A DNA stretch of 64,000 bases from Priestia filamentosa (GTDB taxonomy: Bacteria; Bacillota; Bacilli; Bacillales; Bacillaceae_H). Under the pieces are notes generated by a model that saw only the letters and a list, made by a program, of their open reading frames with translations, ran no database searches and had not been told where the DNA came from. Position numbers and translations under genes: made by a program. Positions 35,730 to 45,221 of the stretch are shown here, in pieces (the stretch's first letter is position 1; each line of letters starts with the position of its first letter). The DNA lies in contig NZ_FXAJ01000002.1 in the NCBI RefSeq assembly GCF_900177535.1, positions 186,001 to 250,000 of the forward strand, written 5' to 3'.

Positions 35730-37160
35730 ATGATGAAAGCAAAAAGCATAGTGAAAGGACTAGCGTTTGTTTTATTTTTATATGTTATATACGCTGTAGT
35801 AACAGCAGTTGTTTTGTTTTATCTTCCTATTGAAAAAATGGATGAAGCTAGTAGAAGTACAGCTCATGTTTGGAAAGATCAGCATTCTAAAGATGACCGG
35901 GTCCTTCTTCTTGAAGATGGCTATAACTCAGGAATTGCGCGAATAAAGATGATTCAAGAAGCAAGGAATTCAATTGATATTGCCTATTACTCCATTGGAA
36001 AAGGAGAATCTACTGATTTCGTTTTAGGAGCGCTGTTTCAAGCAGCAGACCGAGGTGTACGTGTACGCGTGCTTTTGGACGGTATTTGCCATAATCTTCG
36101 AGGGAAAAGAAGTGATGTTCGCTATGCTTTAGCTTCACATCCGAACATCCAGCTAAAATACTATGAGCCATTTACATTATTAAAGCCATGGACTTGGAAT
36201 AATCGCCTTCATGACAAAATAATGATGGCAGATGAGGATTTGGCCATTATTGGTGGGAGAAATATAGGAGACAAGTACTTGGCGAAGACCCCTTCTGATG
36301 ATTTTGTGTATGATCGGGATACGATAGTATTTAATGAAACACAGCGTAAAGATAGCGTTATTATTCCAATGAAAAACTATATGAATGAACTATGGAAACA
36401 TCCCTATACAAAGACTGTTTTCCAAAACCTTTCAGAACGTGAAAAAGAAAAGGGAGAACGTGTGAGAGATCGTTTGAAAAATAAATATCAAAAAGCAAAG
36501 GAAATTCAAAATGAATTTGTGAGTCCACTTTTTCAGTGGAAAACATCAACAGTGCCTGCTCATAAAGTTGCTTTTATTCATAATCCAATCGAACGGTTTC
36601 ATAAAACACCTTTTGTTTGGGAGAGTTTAATCTCACTCGGAAAACAAGCTCATACTTCTATAGTTATTCAGAGTCCTTATATTGTTCCAACTAAAAATAT
36701 GGAAAAATATCTGCCTCGTAAAAGAAATGAAAAGATAGAGACAACGGTTCTTACTAATTCGTTAATTTCTACACCGAATGCTCTTGCTTTTGCGGGATAT
36801 ATGGCATCAAGAGATCGTGTTGTTCAAACAGGAACTACGCTTTATGAATACGGTGGACCACATTCTATACATGGAAAGTCCATTGTGTATGATCAAAGCT
36901 TGAGCGTTGTTGGTTCTTTTAATATCGATTCACGTTCTGTTTTCTTGAATACAGAATCTGTTCTTATTATTGATAGTGAGTCATTTGCATCAGAGTTAAC
37001 GAAAGCTATTGATGATAAAGTAGAGTATAGTGCACTTATAGCGAAAGACCAACAGTATGTACGAAAACCTTATGAAGAGAAACGAAAGGCCCCTTTTTTA
37101 AAATCTGCATTCCTTCGTGTACTTTCCAAAATGACTGTATTATGGAAAGAACTTATTTAA
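35730..37160 (+). CDS. Phospholipase D / cardiolipin synthase-like membrane protein
   Basis: A 476-residue protein with one N-terminal membrane helix (about 8-30) and two PLD phosphodiesterase halves. The HKD-type motifs are RLHDKIMMADEDLAIIGGRN (about residues 155-175) and SIHGKSIVYDQSLSVVGSFN (about 375-395). Each keeps His, Lys and an acidic residue. It resembles secreted or membrane-facing cardiolipin-synthase-like proteins, but lacks the two adjacent N-terminal helices of classical bacterial Cls, so phospholipid transferase activity is not certain. ATG 35730 or 35733 are both possible. Confidence 0.8.
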   Translation: MMKAKSIVKGLAFVLFLYVIYAVVTAVVLFYLPIEKMDEASRSTAHVWKDQHSKDDRVLLLEDGYNSGIARIKMIQEARNSIDIAYYSIGKGESTDFVLGALFQAADRGVRVRVLLDGICHNLRGKRSDVRYALASHPNIQLKYYEPFTLLKPWTWNNRLHDKIMMADEDLAIIGGRNIGDKYLAKTPSDDFVYDRDTIVFNETQRKDSVIIPMKNYMNELWKHPYTKTVFQNLSEREKEKGERVRDRLKNKYQKAKEIQNEFVSPLFQWKTSTVPAHKVAFIHNPIERFHKTPFVWESLISLGKQAHTSIVIQSPYIVPTKNMEKYLPRKRNEKIETTVLTNSLISTPNALAFAGYMASRDRVVQTGTTLYEYGGPHSIHGKSIVYDQSLSVVGSFNIDSRSVFLNTESVLIIDSESFASELTKAIDDKVEYSALIAKDQQYVRKPYEEKRKAPFLKSAFLRVLSKMTVLWKELI

Positions 37161-37180
37161 CTAACATATTATAAATGCTT

Positions 37181-37213
37181 AAAACCCTTATCAGCTTTGA
37201 TAAGGGTTTTTTT
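37181..37213 (+). terminator. Terminator of the PLD-like gene
   Basis: Perfect 13-bp stem 37181-37193 with 37198-37210, GCTT loop, T-run. Confidence 0.9.
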
Positions 37214-37265
37214 AAGGTTTATGTAAGGTTTACATTAAAATGATGTAAGGTTCAGCATCTATAAT
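37213..37265 (+). promoter_or_regulatory. TAAGGTT direct repeats and promoter of the ABC transporter operon
   Basis: TAAGGTT occurs at 37213-37219, 37224-37230 and 37246-37252, i.e. on an 11-bp period with one slot degenerate. This is the spacing used by OmpR/PhoB-type regulators. TATAAT at 37260-37265 follows, and no good -35 is present, as expected for an activated promoter. The OmpR-type regulator encoded downstream (40503) is the obvious candidate. Confidence 0.6.
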
Positions 37266-37297
37266 CGTTCTTGTAGCTTAGTCAAGGAGGAACACAA

Positions 37298-38053
37298 ATG
37301 AAAACCATTTTAAAAGCAAGAAACATCCAAAAGGTATTTGGAACTAAAGGAAATGTATATAGAGCATTAGAAGACATTAATCTAGAAATTCAAGAAGGAG
37401 AATTTATAGGCATTATGGGGCCCTCTGGTGCAGGGAAGTCAACATTACTAAATATTTTTTCAACCATTGATACCCCAACAGCAGGAGAGGTTATGATCTC
37501 AAAGCAAAACATCGTCAAAATGAAAGAAAAGGAGCTTTCGGACTTTAGAAGAGACAAACTCGGCTTTATTTTTCAAGACTATAACCTTCTTGACACATTA
37601 ACCGTAAAAGAAAATATTCTTCTGCCTCTTGCCCTAGCAAAAGTCTCAGCAGCAGAAATTGAAAAACGGGTGAACGATATTGCTAAAACGTTCGGCATTA
37701 GTGATCTTCTTGATAAGTATCCGTACCATATATCAGGAGGGCAGAAACAGCGTACAGCAGCAGCACGAGCAATTATTTCAAATCCTGCTTTAGTATTAGC
37801 AGATGAACCGACAGGAGCCCTTGACTCTAAATCTGCAAAAAGTTTGTTAGAAAGCTTAACGAAATTAAATAGAGAAAGAGAAGCAACGATTATGATGGTT
37901 ACACATGACGCTTTTGCAGCAAGTTTTTGCAAACGTGTATTGTTTATTAAGGATGGCAGCATTGCTGCTGAAATTTATAAAGGTGAAAAAGATCGCCAAG
38001 GTTTCTTTGAGCAAATTCTACATGTTCTTGCTTCCATTGGAGGTGGAGCATAG
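37298..38053 (+). CDS. Bce/Yxd-type ABC transporter, ATP-binding protein
   Basis: A 251-residue ATPase of the MacB/BceA group. Walker A GPSGAGKST, Q-loop FQDYNLL, signature ISGGQKQRTAAARA, Walker B VLADEPTGALD, and the H-loop VTHD are all intact. It abuts the permease gene with no gap. Such pairs handle cell-wall-active peptides, either by export or by freeing their lipid targets. Confidence 0.93.
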   Translation: MKTILKARNIQKVFGTKGNVYRALEDINLEIQEGEFIGIMGPSGAGKSTLLNIFSTIDTPTAGEVMISKQNIVKMKEKELSDFRRDKLGFIFQDYNLLDTLTVKENILLPLALAKVSAAEIEKRVNDIAKTFGISDLLDKYPYHISGGQKQRTAAARAIISNPALVLADEPTGALDSKSAKSLLESLTKLNREREATIMMVTHDAFAASFCKRVLFIKDGSIAAEIYKGEKDRQGFFEQILHVLASIGGGA

Positions 38054-39988
38054 ATGAGCCTTTTTAGTATTGCTAGAAAAAATATGAGGAAAAATTTCAA
38101 AAATTATTTTTTGTATTTTACATCTCTTATTTTTAGTATTGTCATCTATTTTACGTTTATCTCGTTAAAATACGATAAAACCATTCAAACAGCTTCTGAT
38201 TCTTCAACAAAAATCAGCTCTGCTTTTAATGGAGCATCTGTTATTTTAATCATTTTTGTAGCAGTTTTTATTTGGTATTCCAATACTTTTTTTACGAGAA
38301 AGCGAAAAAAAGAAGTTGGATTATATGCGTTACTGGGTGTGCGTAAAAAACAGATTGGTCGCATGCTCTTTTATGAGAATTTCATTATGGGAATAGGCGC
38401 TCTATTTGTAGGGATTTTACTTGGAGCATTTCTATCTAGATTCTTTATGTCTCTTTTAATGAGTATTATGGGATACGAAGTGCTTGGGAGTTTTGAGATT
38501 TCTTTTAGCGCTGTGATAAACACAGTAACTGTATTTCTTATTATAACGCTTATTGCTTCTTTTCAAGGTTATCGTCTAGTCTATCGTTTTCAACTTATTG
38601 AACTTTTCCGTGCGGATCAAGAAGGAGAGAAAGAGCCAAAAGCATCTTTTTTCATCGCGCTTTTATCACTTATCCTCATTGGAATTGGTTACTGGCTTGC
38701 GCTTCAAAACTTATTGAAATCGGAAGTTTGGAAAACGCTAGGGTTTATGGTGACTCCTCTCGTTATCCTAGTAACGGTTATATTAGGTTCGTATCTTTTA
38801 TTTAATACATTATCTCTTTATGTACTAAAGCTTGTTAAGAAAAATAAAAGCTATGCTTGGCGGGGAAGTAATCTCATTGGTGTTTCTCAGCTTCTATATC
38901 GAATAAAAGGAAATGCTCGTATGCTGACGATTATCGCAATACTTAGTGCAACAACCTTAACAGCCGTTGGAACAGCATACAGTTTTTATTACAACAATAA
39001 AAGCAACGTAGAAATCAATGACCCGAACAGTATGATGTTTAGAGATGAAGATGAAAGTAAAGCAAAAATCGTTCAAGATTTAATTCATAAAAATAAAGAT
39101 CATAAAGTGGCGTATCATAAACAAGTTTCAACGCTTGAGCTAAAAGGAGATATTACAGGCTTAAAGAATACACTGCCTTTTAAGACAATGATGTACACTG
39201 TAATTTCATCTACGGATTTCAATGAGTTAGCACAAGAGCAAAAAAGGAAAGATAAGCTCTTTTTAAAAGGAGATGAAGCAGCTGTATTAGAGCCGGCCTA
39301 TTTTGAAGGGATAACACCTAAATATGTAGGCTCAACCGTTTCTTTAAAAGGAAATGAGCAAGTGAGGGAAATTACGTTTACAAAGTTGAAAAAGTATAAT
39401 GTTTTAAATACGTATACAGCGGGAGCAACCGTTGTTGTAAGCGATAGTATGTTTGCGCAGTTAGCAAAAAATGAGAAACAAGTAAACATGGAAGTTTATG
39501 AAATCACAGACGAAGAACATGCAAAACAACTTACGGAAAGTATTAACGCTGTTCTTGCTGATAATGCACAATTCTCAAGCTTTTATGAAGATTATGCTTC
39601 AGGACTAGAGGCTGCGGGCTTGATGATATTTATGGGAGGTTTTTTAGGACTAGTATTTCTTGCTGCGACAGGAAGTATTATTTATTTCAAACAATTAGCA
39701 GAAGCAAATGCAGATAGAAGTCGCTACGTTGTTTTATATAAAATTGGTGTAGATAAAAGGCAAATCAAGAAAACAATAGCGAAACAGCAAGCATTTATCT
39801 TTACTCTTCCTTTAATTATAGGGATTGCTCATTGTAGTGTAGCTTTAACCGCTTTATCAAAGTTGTTACAAACAAATCTAGTTGTTCCTGTTCTTATATG
39901 TGTAAGTGTATATACTTTCATATATGTGTTGTATTACTTTTTAACCGTAAACTCATATTACAAAATTGTGATGAAAACAAATGAATAG
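38054..39988 (+). CDS. Bce/Yxd-type ABC transporter, permease with FtsX domains
   Basis: A 644-residue permease with 10 predicted helices, arranged as one N-terminal helix, helices 2-4 with an FtsX module, helices 5-7, a large external domain of roughly 200 residues (about 320-520) and a second FtsX module at the C-terminus. This is the BceB/YxdM plan, where the external domain recognises the peptide. It starts directly after the ATPase gene. YxeA follows, as after yxdM in B. subtilis. Confidence 0.9.
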   Translation: MSLFSIARKNMRKNFKNYFLYFTSLIFSIVIYFTFISLKYDKTIQTASDSSTKISSAFNGASVILIIFVAVFIWYSNTFFTRKRKKEVGLYALLGVRKKQIGRMLFYENFIMGIGALFVGILLGAFLSRFFMSLLMSIMGYEVLGSFEISFSAVINTVTVFLIITLIASFQGYRLVYRFQLIELFRADQEGEKEPKASFFIALLSLILIGIGYWLALQNLLKSEVWKTLGFMVTPLVILVTVILGSYLLFNTLSLYVLKLVKKNKSYAWRGSNLIGVSQLLYRIKGNARMLTIIAILSATTLTAVGTAYSFYYNNKSNVEINDPNSMMFRDEDESKAKIVQDLIHKNKDHKVAYHKQVSTLELKGDITGLKNTLPFKTMMYTVISSTDFNELAQEQKRKDKLFLKGDEAAVLEPAYFEGITPKYVGSTVSLKGNEQVREITFTKLKKYNVLNTYTAGATVVVSDSMFAQLAKNEKQVNMEVYEITDEEHAKQLTESINAVLADNAQFSSFYEDYASGLEAAGLMIFMGGFLGLVFLAATGSIIYFKQLAEANADRSRYVVLYKIGVDKRQIKKTIAKQQAFIFTLPLIIGIAHCSVALTALSKLLQTNLVVPVLICVSVYTFIYVLYYFLTVNSYYKIVMKTNE

Positions 39989-40003
39989 AAAAGGAGACAA
40001 ATC

Positions 40004-40363
40004 ATGAAAAAAACCACAATCATTCTTATAACGTTTGTAGTTGTATTAGGTGGAGCACTTTTATTTCTCCAGAACATAAATATTAATCGATTATGGACTG
40101 ACAAATATTATACACAAATTACAGGTGAGGGCAAAAAATTAGAGGAAAAAGCTTCTAGTGGAGAAGTATTTGTAAGATATGAATATACACTTCGGGCAGT
40201 GAAGGAAGACGGTGAAGCCAAAACTGTAACATTTACGTCTCAAAACCCCCTCCGCCAGCAAGCTTATTTAGAGCTATTTATAAAAAACGATAAAGGTGTA
40301 ACATCATATGAAGAAATAAACGAAGATAAAGTTCCTCAAAAAGCAAAAGAAAAATTCATATGA
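40004..40363 (+). CDS. yxeA: YxeA-family (DUF1093) secreted/membrane-anchored protein
   Basis: A 119-residue protein with an N-terminal signal anchor (about 4-24) and a small beta-rich external domain. The blocks WTDKYYTQITGEG and VRYEYTLRAVKEDGE fit the YxeA family. Its position just after a Bce-type permease, as in the B. subtilis yxdLM-yxeA operon, suggests a role in peptide response. Molecular function unknown. Confidence 0.85.
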   Translation: MKKTTIILITFVVVLGGALLFLQNININRLWTDKYYTQITGEGKKLEEKASSGEVFVRYEYTLRAVKEDGEAKTVTFTSQNPLRQQAYLELFIKNDKGVTSYEEINEDKVPQKAKEKFI

Positions 40364-40375
40364 GTCACTTTGCGC

Positions 40376-40410
40376 CCTTTACAAAAGAAGTCTTTTGTAA
40401 AGGTTTTTTT
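40376..40410 (+). terminator. Terminator of the ABC transporter-yxeA operon
   Basis: 12-bp stem 40376-40387 with 40392-40403, AAGT loop, seven Ts. Confidence 0.9.
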
Positions 40411-40502
40411 ATAGAAAGAGAAGAAAATACGACAATGTTTTAATAAGTATAGTAATTTCTATATAATAGGGAGCATGATACATTTTAAAGGTGGTTGTTG
40501 AT

Positions 40503-41210
40503 ATGATGAATAACGAAAAGATACTTGTCATAGACGATGAAGAAGATATTTTGCTGCTTATAAAGACGGTATTAAGAAAGGAAGGAATTGAGCACGTATT
40601 AACAGCTTCGACTGCAAAGGAAGGGATGGCTCAATTTCGTCAACAGAAACCAGATCTTATTTTACTAGATATTATGTTACCTGATGGAGAAGGATATGAC
40701 ATATGTAAAGAAATTCGCACAGTGTCAAAAGTACCAATTCTCTTTTTATCAGCCAAAACAGAAGAAATCGATAAGATTTTAGGTTTTGCAATTGGGGGAG
40801 ACGATTATATTACAAAGCCGTTTAGTCCAAAAGAGGTTGCTTACAGAGTGAAAGCTCAGCTAAGAAGAGCGAGTTATGGAAAGGAACAGGAAAAAAGCGA
40901 TCCTATTATTACAAAAGGTCCTTTTATACTCAATGAAGAAAAAGCAGAGCTAGTCAAAAACGGAAAAACTGTAGAGCTTAAACGAAAAGAGCTTGGACTA
41001 ATGAAGCACTTTCTTGAAAATCCAAATAAAGTAATTAGTAAAGAAAGACTTTGTGATGTTGTATGGGGAGAAGACTTTATTGGATTTGATAATACAATTA
41101 TGGTTCATATAAGAAGACTGCGCGAAAAAATAGAAGATCAGCCTTCAAAACCTATCTACTTAATGACTGTAAAAGGATTAGGATACAAGCTTGTTATCGA
41201 GGATGAATAA
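40503..41210 (+). CDS. OmpR-family response regulator
   Basis: A 235-residue regulator with an N-terminal receiver (VIDDEEDI acidic pair, LILLDIMLP phosphoacceptor, FLSAK, YITKPF Lys) and a C-terminal winged helix ending with DNTIMVHIRRLREKIE and VKGLGYKL. It has its own -10 (TATAAT 40462-40467) after the terminator of the transporter operon. The start is ATG 40503, since AAAGGTGG lies upstream; a GTG at 40491 is inside that site. It likely binds the TAAGGTT repeats at 37213-37252. Confidence 0.9.
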   Translation: MMNNEKILVIDDEEDILLLIKTVLRKEGIEHVLTASTAKEGMAQFRQQKPDLILLDIMLPDGEGYDICKEIRTVSKVPILFLSAKTEEIDKILGFAIGGDDYITKPFSPKEVAYRVKAQLRRASYGKEQEKSDPIITKGPFILNEEKAELVKNGKTVELKRKELGLMKHFLENPNKVISKERLCDVVWGEDFIGFDNTIMVHIRRLREKIEDQPSKPIYLMTVKGLGYKLVIEDE

Positions 41211-41213
41211 GAG

Positions 41214-42623
41214 ATGAAATGGAAGTTAACAGGTCGTTATTTATTATCAATTGTACTTGTTGTTATTTTAGTTGTGATCATTAATATTGTGACGCTCATT
41301 GGATTGTTCCTCATAGAAATTAATACAGGAAAGTCAGTATTTCACAGTGGAGAAATATCAGCTGAGCGGTTTACAAGAAATTTTGATCGTTATATTACTG
41401 TAGCAAATGGAACTATTGATGTTACTAAAAAAGGAAAAGAAAAGCTTGACCAAAAAAACGCGTGGATTCAAATTGTTGATGAAAACGGAAGGGAAGTTTA
41501 CGGCTACAAGCTTCCAAAAGCTGTGAAGAAAAAATATACGCCGTTAGAAACCATCAATAGATATAAATATAAAGAAGAAGATATATTAGCGACCGTTTTT
41601 GCAAGCGGAAAAACGGTGAATAATCGGGAATACAGCTATTTCGTTGGTTTTAGCGATCCGAATATCGATAAATATGTTTTTACATTTGATATCGAAAGCA
41701 TTCTTCACAATTTTAAAGTAGGAATACTTACTTTTTTACTTATCGATAGCTTGATTGCTTTTTTCATTGGCTATTTATTTAGCAAAAAACTAACATCTCC
41801 ATTAAATAGCTTAATTGATGGAATTAAAAGACTTGCAAACAAAGATTATAGCGTAAATTATCAACCGAAAGGCATTTATAAAGACGTTTTTTATAATGTG
41901 AACTACTTGTCAACTGAGCTAACCTCAAATGAAAAGGAGCGCAAGAAGTTAGATCATATGAGAGAAGAATGGCTTGCGAACATTTCTCATGATATCAAAA
42001 CGCCGCTTGCTTCCATTCAAGGATATGCTGAGATGATGAAAAATAAAGAATATCATTTTTCATTAGATGAGATGCGAGAATATGCCGACATTATTGAAAA
42101 AAAAGCACTATATATGAAAGAAGTAATGGAAGACTTAAATTTAACAACAAGACTAAAAAATAAAGAACTTATGTTAAATAAAAAGGAAGTCAATATTGTT
42201 ACAGTGCTTCGCAACATTGTCATCGATATTTTGAATGATGCAAGATATGCTAACCGTCATATTGAATTTGAAGTAGAGCAGGAAAAAGTAGAAGTAGAGG
42301 TAGATGAGATTTTAATTCGCCGGGCATTGCACAATTTAATATACAATGCAATTGTACACAATGATGAGAATGTAAGAATAACGGTTCGAATTGAAAAGAA
42401 AGCACGACCACATATTGTTATAGAAGATAATGGAAAAGGAATTAAGAAAGAAGATGTGGATAAAATTTTTGATCGTTATTATCGAGGAACAAATACAGGG
42501 GAGCTTCATAAAGGCTCTGGTCTTGGTATGGCTATTGCGAAAGACGTTATTAAAGCACATGATGGGGAGATTGAAATGAAGAGTATAGTTGGAATGGGAA
42601 CAACAATTAATATCTATCTCTAG
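41214..42623 (+). CDS. HAMP-containing sensor histidine kinase
   Basis: A 469-residue kinase with two membrane helices (about 10-35 and 165-187) flanking an external sensor of roughly 130 residues, then HAMP, HisKA with NISHDIKTPLASIQGY (phosphoacceptor His), and HATPase with NLIYNAIVHN, EDNGKGI, and GSGLGMAIAK. It starts 3 bases after the regulator gene. Kinases paired with Bce-type transporters usually lack an external domain (intramembrane-sensing, about 330 residues), so this one is architecturally different from YxdK/BceS. Confidence 0.9.
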   Translation: MKWKLTGRYLLSIVLVVILVVIINIVTLIGLFLIEINTGKSVFHSGEISAERFTRNFDRYITVANGTIDVTKKGKEKLDQKNAWIQIVDENGREVYGYKLPKAVKKKYTPLETINRYKYKEEDILATVFASGKTVNNREYSYFVGFSDPNIDKYVFTFDIESILHNFKVGILTFLLIDSLIAFFIGYLFSKKLTSPLNSLIDGIKRLANKDYSVNYQPKGIYKDVFYNVNYLSTELTSNEKERKKLDHMREEWLANISHDIKTPLASIQGYAEMMKNKEYHFSLDEMREYADIIEKKALYMKEVMEDLNLTTRLKNKELMLNKKEVNIVTVLRNIVIDILNDARYANRHIEFEVEQEKVEVEVDEILIRRALHNLIYNAIVHNDENVRITVRIEKKARPHIVIEDNGKGIKKEDVDKIFDRYYRGTNTGELHKGSGLGMAIAKDVIKAHDGEIEMKSIVGMGTTINIYL

Positions 42624-42723
42624 TCTCTCAGTTGATTTATAATTATTTATATATTTCATATGTATTTCGTTCATTGTTTGTAAACACTAACTACAATAAG
42701 CTTAATTTTAGGGGGTTACTACA

Positions 42724-43746
42724 ATGGAAGGAAAGAAGGTTTATTTAACATCGGCTGAGATTGCTTGTCTTTGGACGGCTTATATGAATGATAGTATGTC
42801 AAAATGTATTTTAGGTCACATGCTGAAATATATTGAAGATGATGACATAAAACCTGCTATTAGGCATGCTTACGATATTTCTTCACAGCATTTAAAACAG
42901 CTAGTTGAAATATTTAATGAAGAAAATTATGCTATTCCAAACGGTTTCACATCTCAAGATATTAATGAAGAAGCTCCATGGCTTTATACAGATGTTTTTT
43001 GTTTAAATTATGTTAACTTTATGGCTAGAGTAGGTATGATAACATATAGTGGCACTATTTCAATGAGTTCAAGAGGAGATATTCGTCACTATTTCACAAC
43101 GGCTTTAACACAAACGAGTGAGCTTTATAATATGACAACAGATATTGCTCTTTCAAAAGGGGTATTTAACCGCCATCCGTATATCCAAGTTCCTAAAGAA
43201 AGCAGCTATATAAATAGCAAAAAATATTTAAGTGGTTTAAATCCATTTAACTCTAAACGGCCATTGAATGCAGTTGAGATTTCTCACTTGTTCATGAATA
43301 TTGTCACAAATGTGATTGGTGTTCAACTTTGCCTAAGTTTTGGACAAACTTCCCCCTCAAAAGAAATCCAACAGTACATGCAGCGTGGAAAAGAAATCTC
43401 AAACAAGCATATTAAAGTATTTGCAGATATGCTGCTTAATAATGATATTCCTACTCCAAGGTTACCTGATATGGGGGTAAGCAACTCTACAACCCCAACA
43501 TTTTCAGATAAATTGTTAATGTTTCAAATGTCGCTTTTGAGTGCAGCAGGAACAGGAAACTATGCCACTGGGGCAGCTGCTAGTCAGCGCAGTGATCTTG
43601 TTTTAAATTATGAACGGCTATCATTAGAAATTGGTCAATTTGCTAAAAAGGGAGCTGATATTATGATTAAACACAACTGGCTAGAGCAGCCTCCTGGAAC
43701 AGCAGATCGCAAGACATTAGTTAGTAAGAAAGAACGCCAAGAATAA
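42724..43746 (+). CDS. DUF3231 family protein, tandem domains
   Basis: A 340-residue helical protein with two similar halves (about 1-165 and 175-335). Both halves begin with an AEI/VEIS(C/H)L motif (LTSAEIACLW and LNAVEISHLF) and share the pattern of four-helix, ferritin-like DUF3231 domains common in spore formers. Function unknown. Strong ribosome site AGGGGG. It has its own terminator. Confidence 0.82.
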   Translation: MEGKKVYLTSAEIACLWTAYMNDSMSKCILGHMLKYIEDDDIKPAIRHAYDISSQHLKQLVEIFNEENYAIPNGFTSQDINEEAPWLYTDVFCLNYVNFMARVGMITYSGTISMSSRGDIRHYFTTALTQTSELYNMTTDIALSKGVFNRHPYIQVPKESSYINSKKYLSGLNPFNSKRPLNAVEISHLFMNIVTNVIGVQLCLSFGQTSPSKEIQQYMQRGKEISNKHIKVFADMLLNNDIPTPRLPDMGVSNSTTPTFSDKLLMFQMSLLSAAGTGNYATGAAASQRSDLVLNYERLSLEIGQFAKKGADIMIKHNWLEQPPGTADRKTLVSKKERQE

Positions 43747-43749
43747 AGA

Positions 43750-43788
43750 AGAATCTCTTATTTTATTTAAATAAGAGGTTCTTTTTTA
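43750..43788 (+). terminator. Terminator of the DUF3231 gene
   Basis: 14-bp stem with one G-U pair, 43750-43763 with 43769-43782, T-run. Confidence 0.88.
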
Positions 43789-43927
43789 ATTCCTTACTTT
43801 TTCTAATAACGGGGATTAAACACTTCTTTACTTTAAATAAGCGCTTTCTTTTAAAAAATAACAACAAAAAGGCTAACCAATATGGAAAAAAATTCATAAA
43901 TTAGTTGTATAGAACAGGGGGGATTGC

Positions 43928-45094
43928 ATGTCTACTATTCAAGCTGATCACCCTAAATCCCATTGTATAAGAGTTGCGAAGGTTTTTGACTGGATGACTC
44001 GATCCTCTACAATCCAATTCGAGCGGCCTGTTTTTAAGAAGAAAAAGCAAAAAATACAGCATGAAAAAATATGCCGTCACTTCCGAATCGCAAATCCCGC
44101 TGAGTATCCAGCTATACTTTGAGAACATCATTCCTCTGTTCCTACGACGGGCACGATTTGGATATGCAATAATTCTCAATATGGAGAAGCGATGAGCGTT
44201 TTTGTTAATCATGAGTTTGTTTTCTCTGTTTTAAGAGGACAATCAAGAAGCATAACAGTTGCAAAGCTTCATTCTTTAGCTGTTACAAATGAAGGGAAAC
44301 ACGGGGTGAAAGGGACGTTCCACATTGCCGTGCATCGGAAACTATCATTTGTATCAGAGGAACAGTTTGATATTTCAGCTTTGGAAAATGCACGCTTCTT
44401 CTTTAGTGATGAAAAAGGGTATCCATTGTCTTCAGAACAAGAAAAAATAACGTGTAGAGAAAAAAGGGATTCTTCAGAACAAAAAAGGAGAAGAATTGTT
44501 TTACCAAATAGGGAAACTATCCTTCTTCAAGAAATTCAGTTCGTACAAGAAGGATACGTATGTCTTGAATTTGAAGATTGTATTATAGGTCCTTTTGCTT
44601 TTTCACATGAAGAAACGTATCTTCTATATGCTCCAATTCATACCATTGTAAACACTGCTATTGAAAATGTTCATTGTTATGAAGAATTTTTACAGAGCAA
44701 CGAGAAAGAAGTTTGTTTTATTGTTAATTTAATAATTAGTTTTGATATGACAATAGAAGTCCTAAAAGATGAAAATCGAAGTATAAATGGGACATTTGGG
44801 ATGCCTAGAAGAAAATCGTCAGTTACAACCGTTGGAACGCCTATTCCAGTTTGGACTGATACAAGCACGTTTGCAATTAATGGAACAATTGTAGTTGAAA
44901 ACAATGGGACAATAGGGGTTTCAGCAACAGCGAGTTTGGAAGTTAAAGGAACAGCTGTTACTGATTTTACAGGGGGACCAGGCGAAGCACAATCTATCAC
45001 ATTAAACAATATCGAGTCCATTGCAATTGCAGGTGCAGGTGGAACAGGAACAGCAAGTGTGAAAGTTGCTTTTTCCTTAAACTATAAATTTTAA
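43928..45094 (+). pseudogene. Spore-surface-like protein with two related beta domains, interrupted by in-frame TGA
   Basis: ATG 43928 has GGGGGG seven bases upstream. The frame runs through VAKVFDWMTRSSTIQFERP to a single TGA (44120-44122), then continues in the same frame as EHHSSVPTTGTIWICNNSQ to 45094, about 388 codons in all. The part after the stop has two similar segments: SITVAKLHSLAVTN...GTFHIAVHRKLSF and SITLNNIESIAIAG...TASVKVAFSLNYKF. Their pattern resembles endospore appendage or exosporium beta domains. A downstream ATG at 44192 could start a shortened product but has only a weak GGAG site. Either nonsense mutation or stop-codon readthrough. Confidence 0.65.
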
Positions 45095-45099
45095 TCGTG

Positions 45100-45135
45100 A
45101 AAAAAGCTTGGATTATTCTAAATCTAAGCTTTTTT
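45100..45135 (+). terminator. Terminator after the interrupted spore-surface gene
   Basis: 15-bp stem with one G-U pair, 45100-45114 with 45121-45135, T-run. Confidence 0.88.
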
Positions 45136-45221
45136 GTATACTTTTATCTTATTCTTTGGAAGAAGAGATAAAAACTGTTATCCTAAGGTGTACATATTTT
45201 TATTTTTTGGAGGCAGTTATA

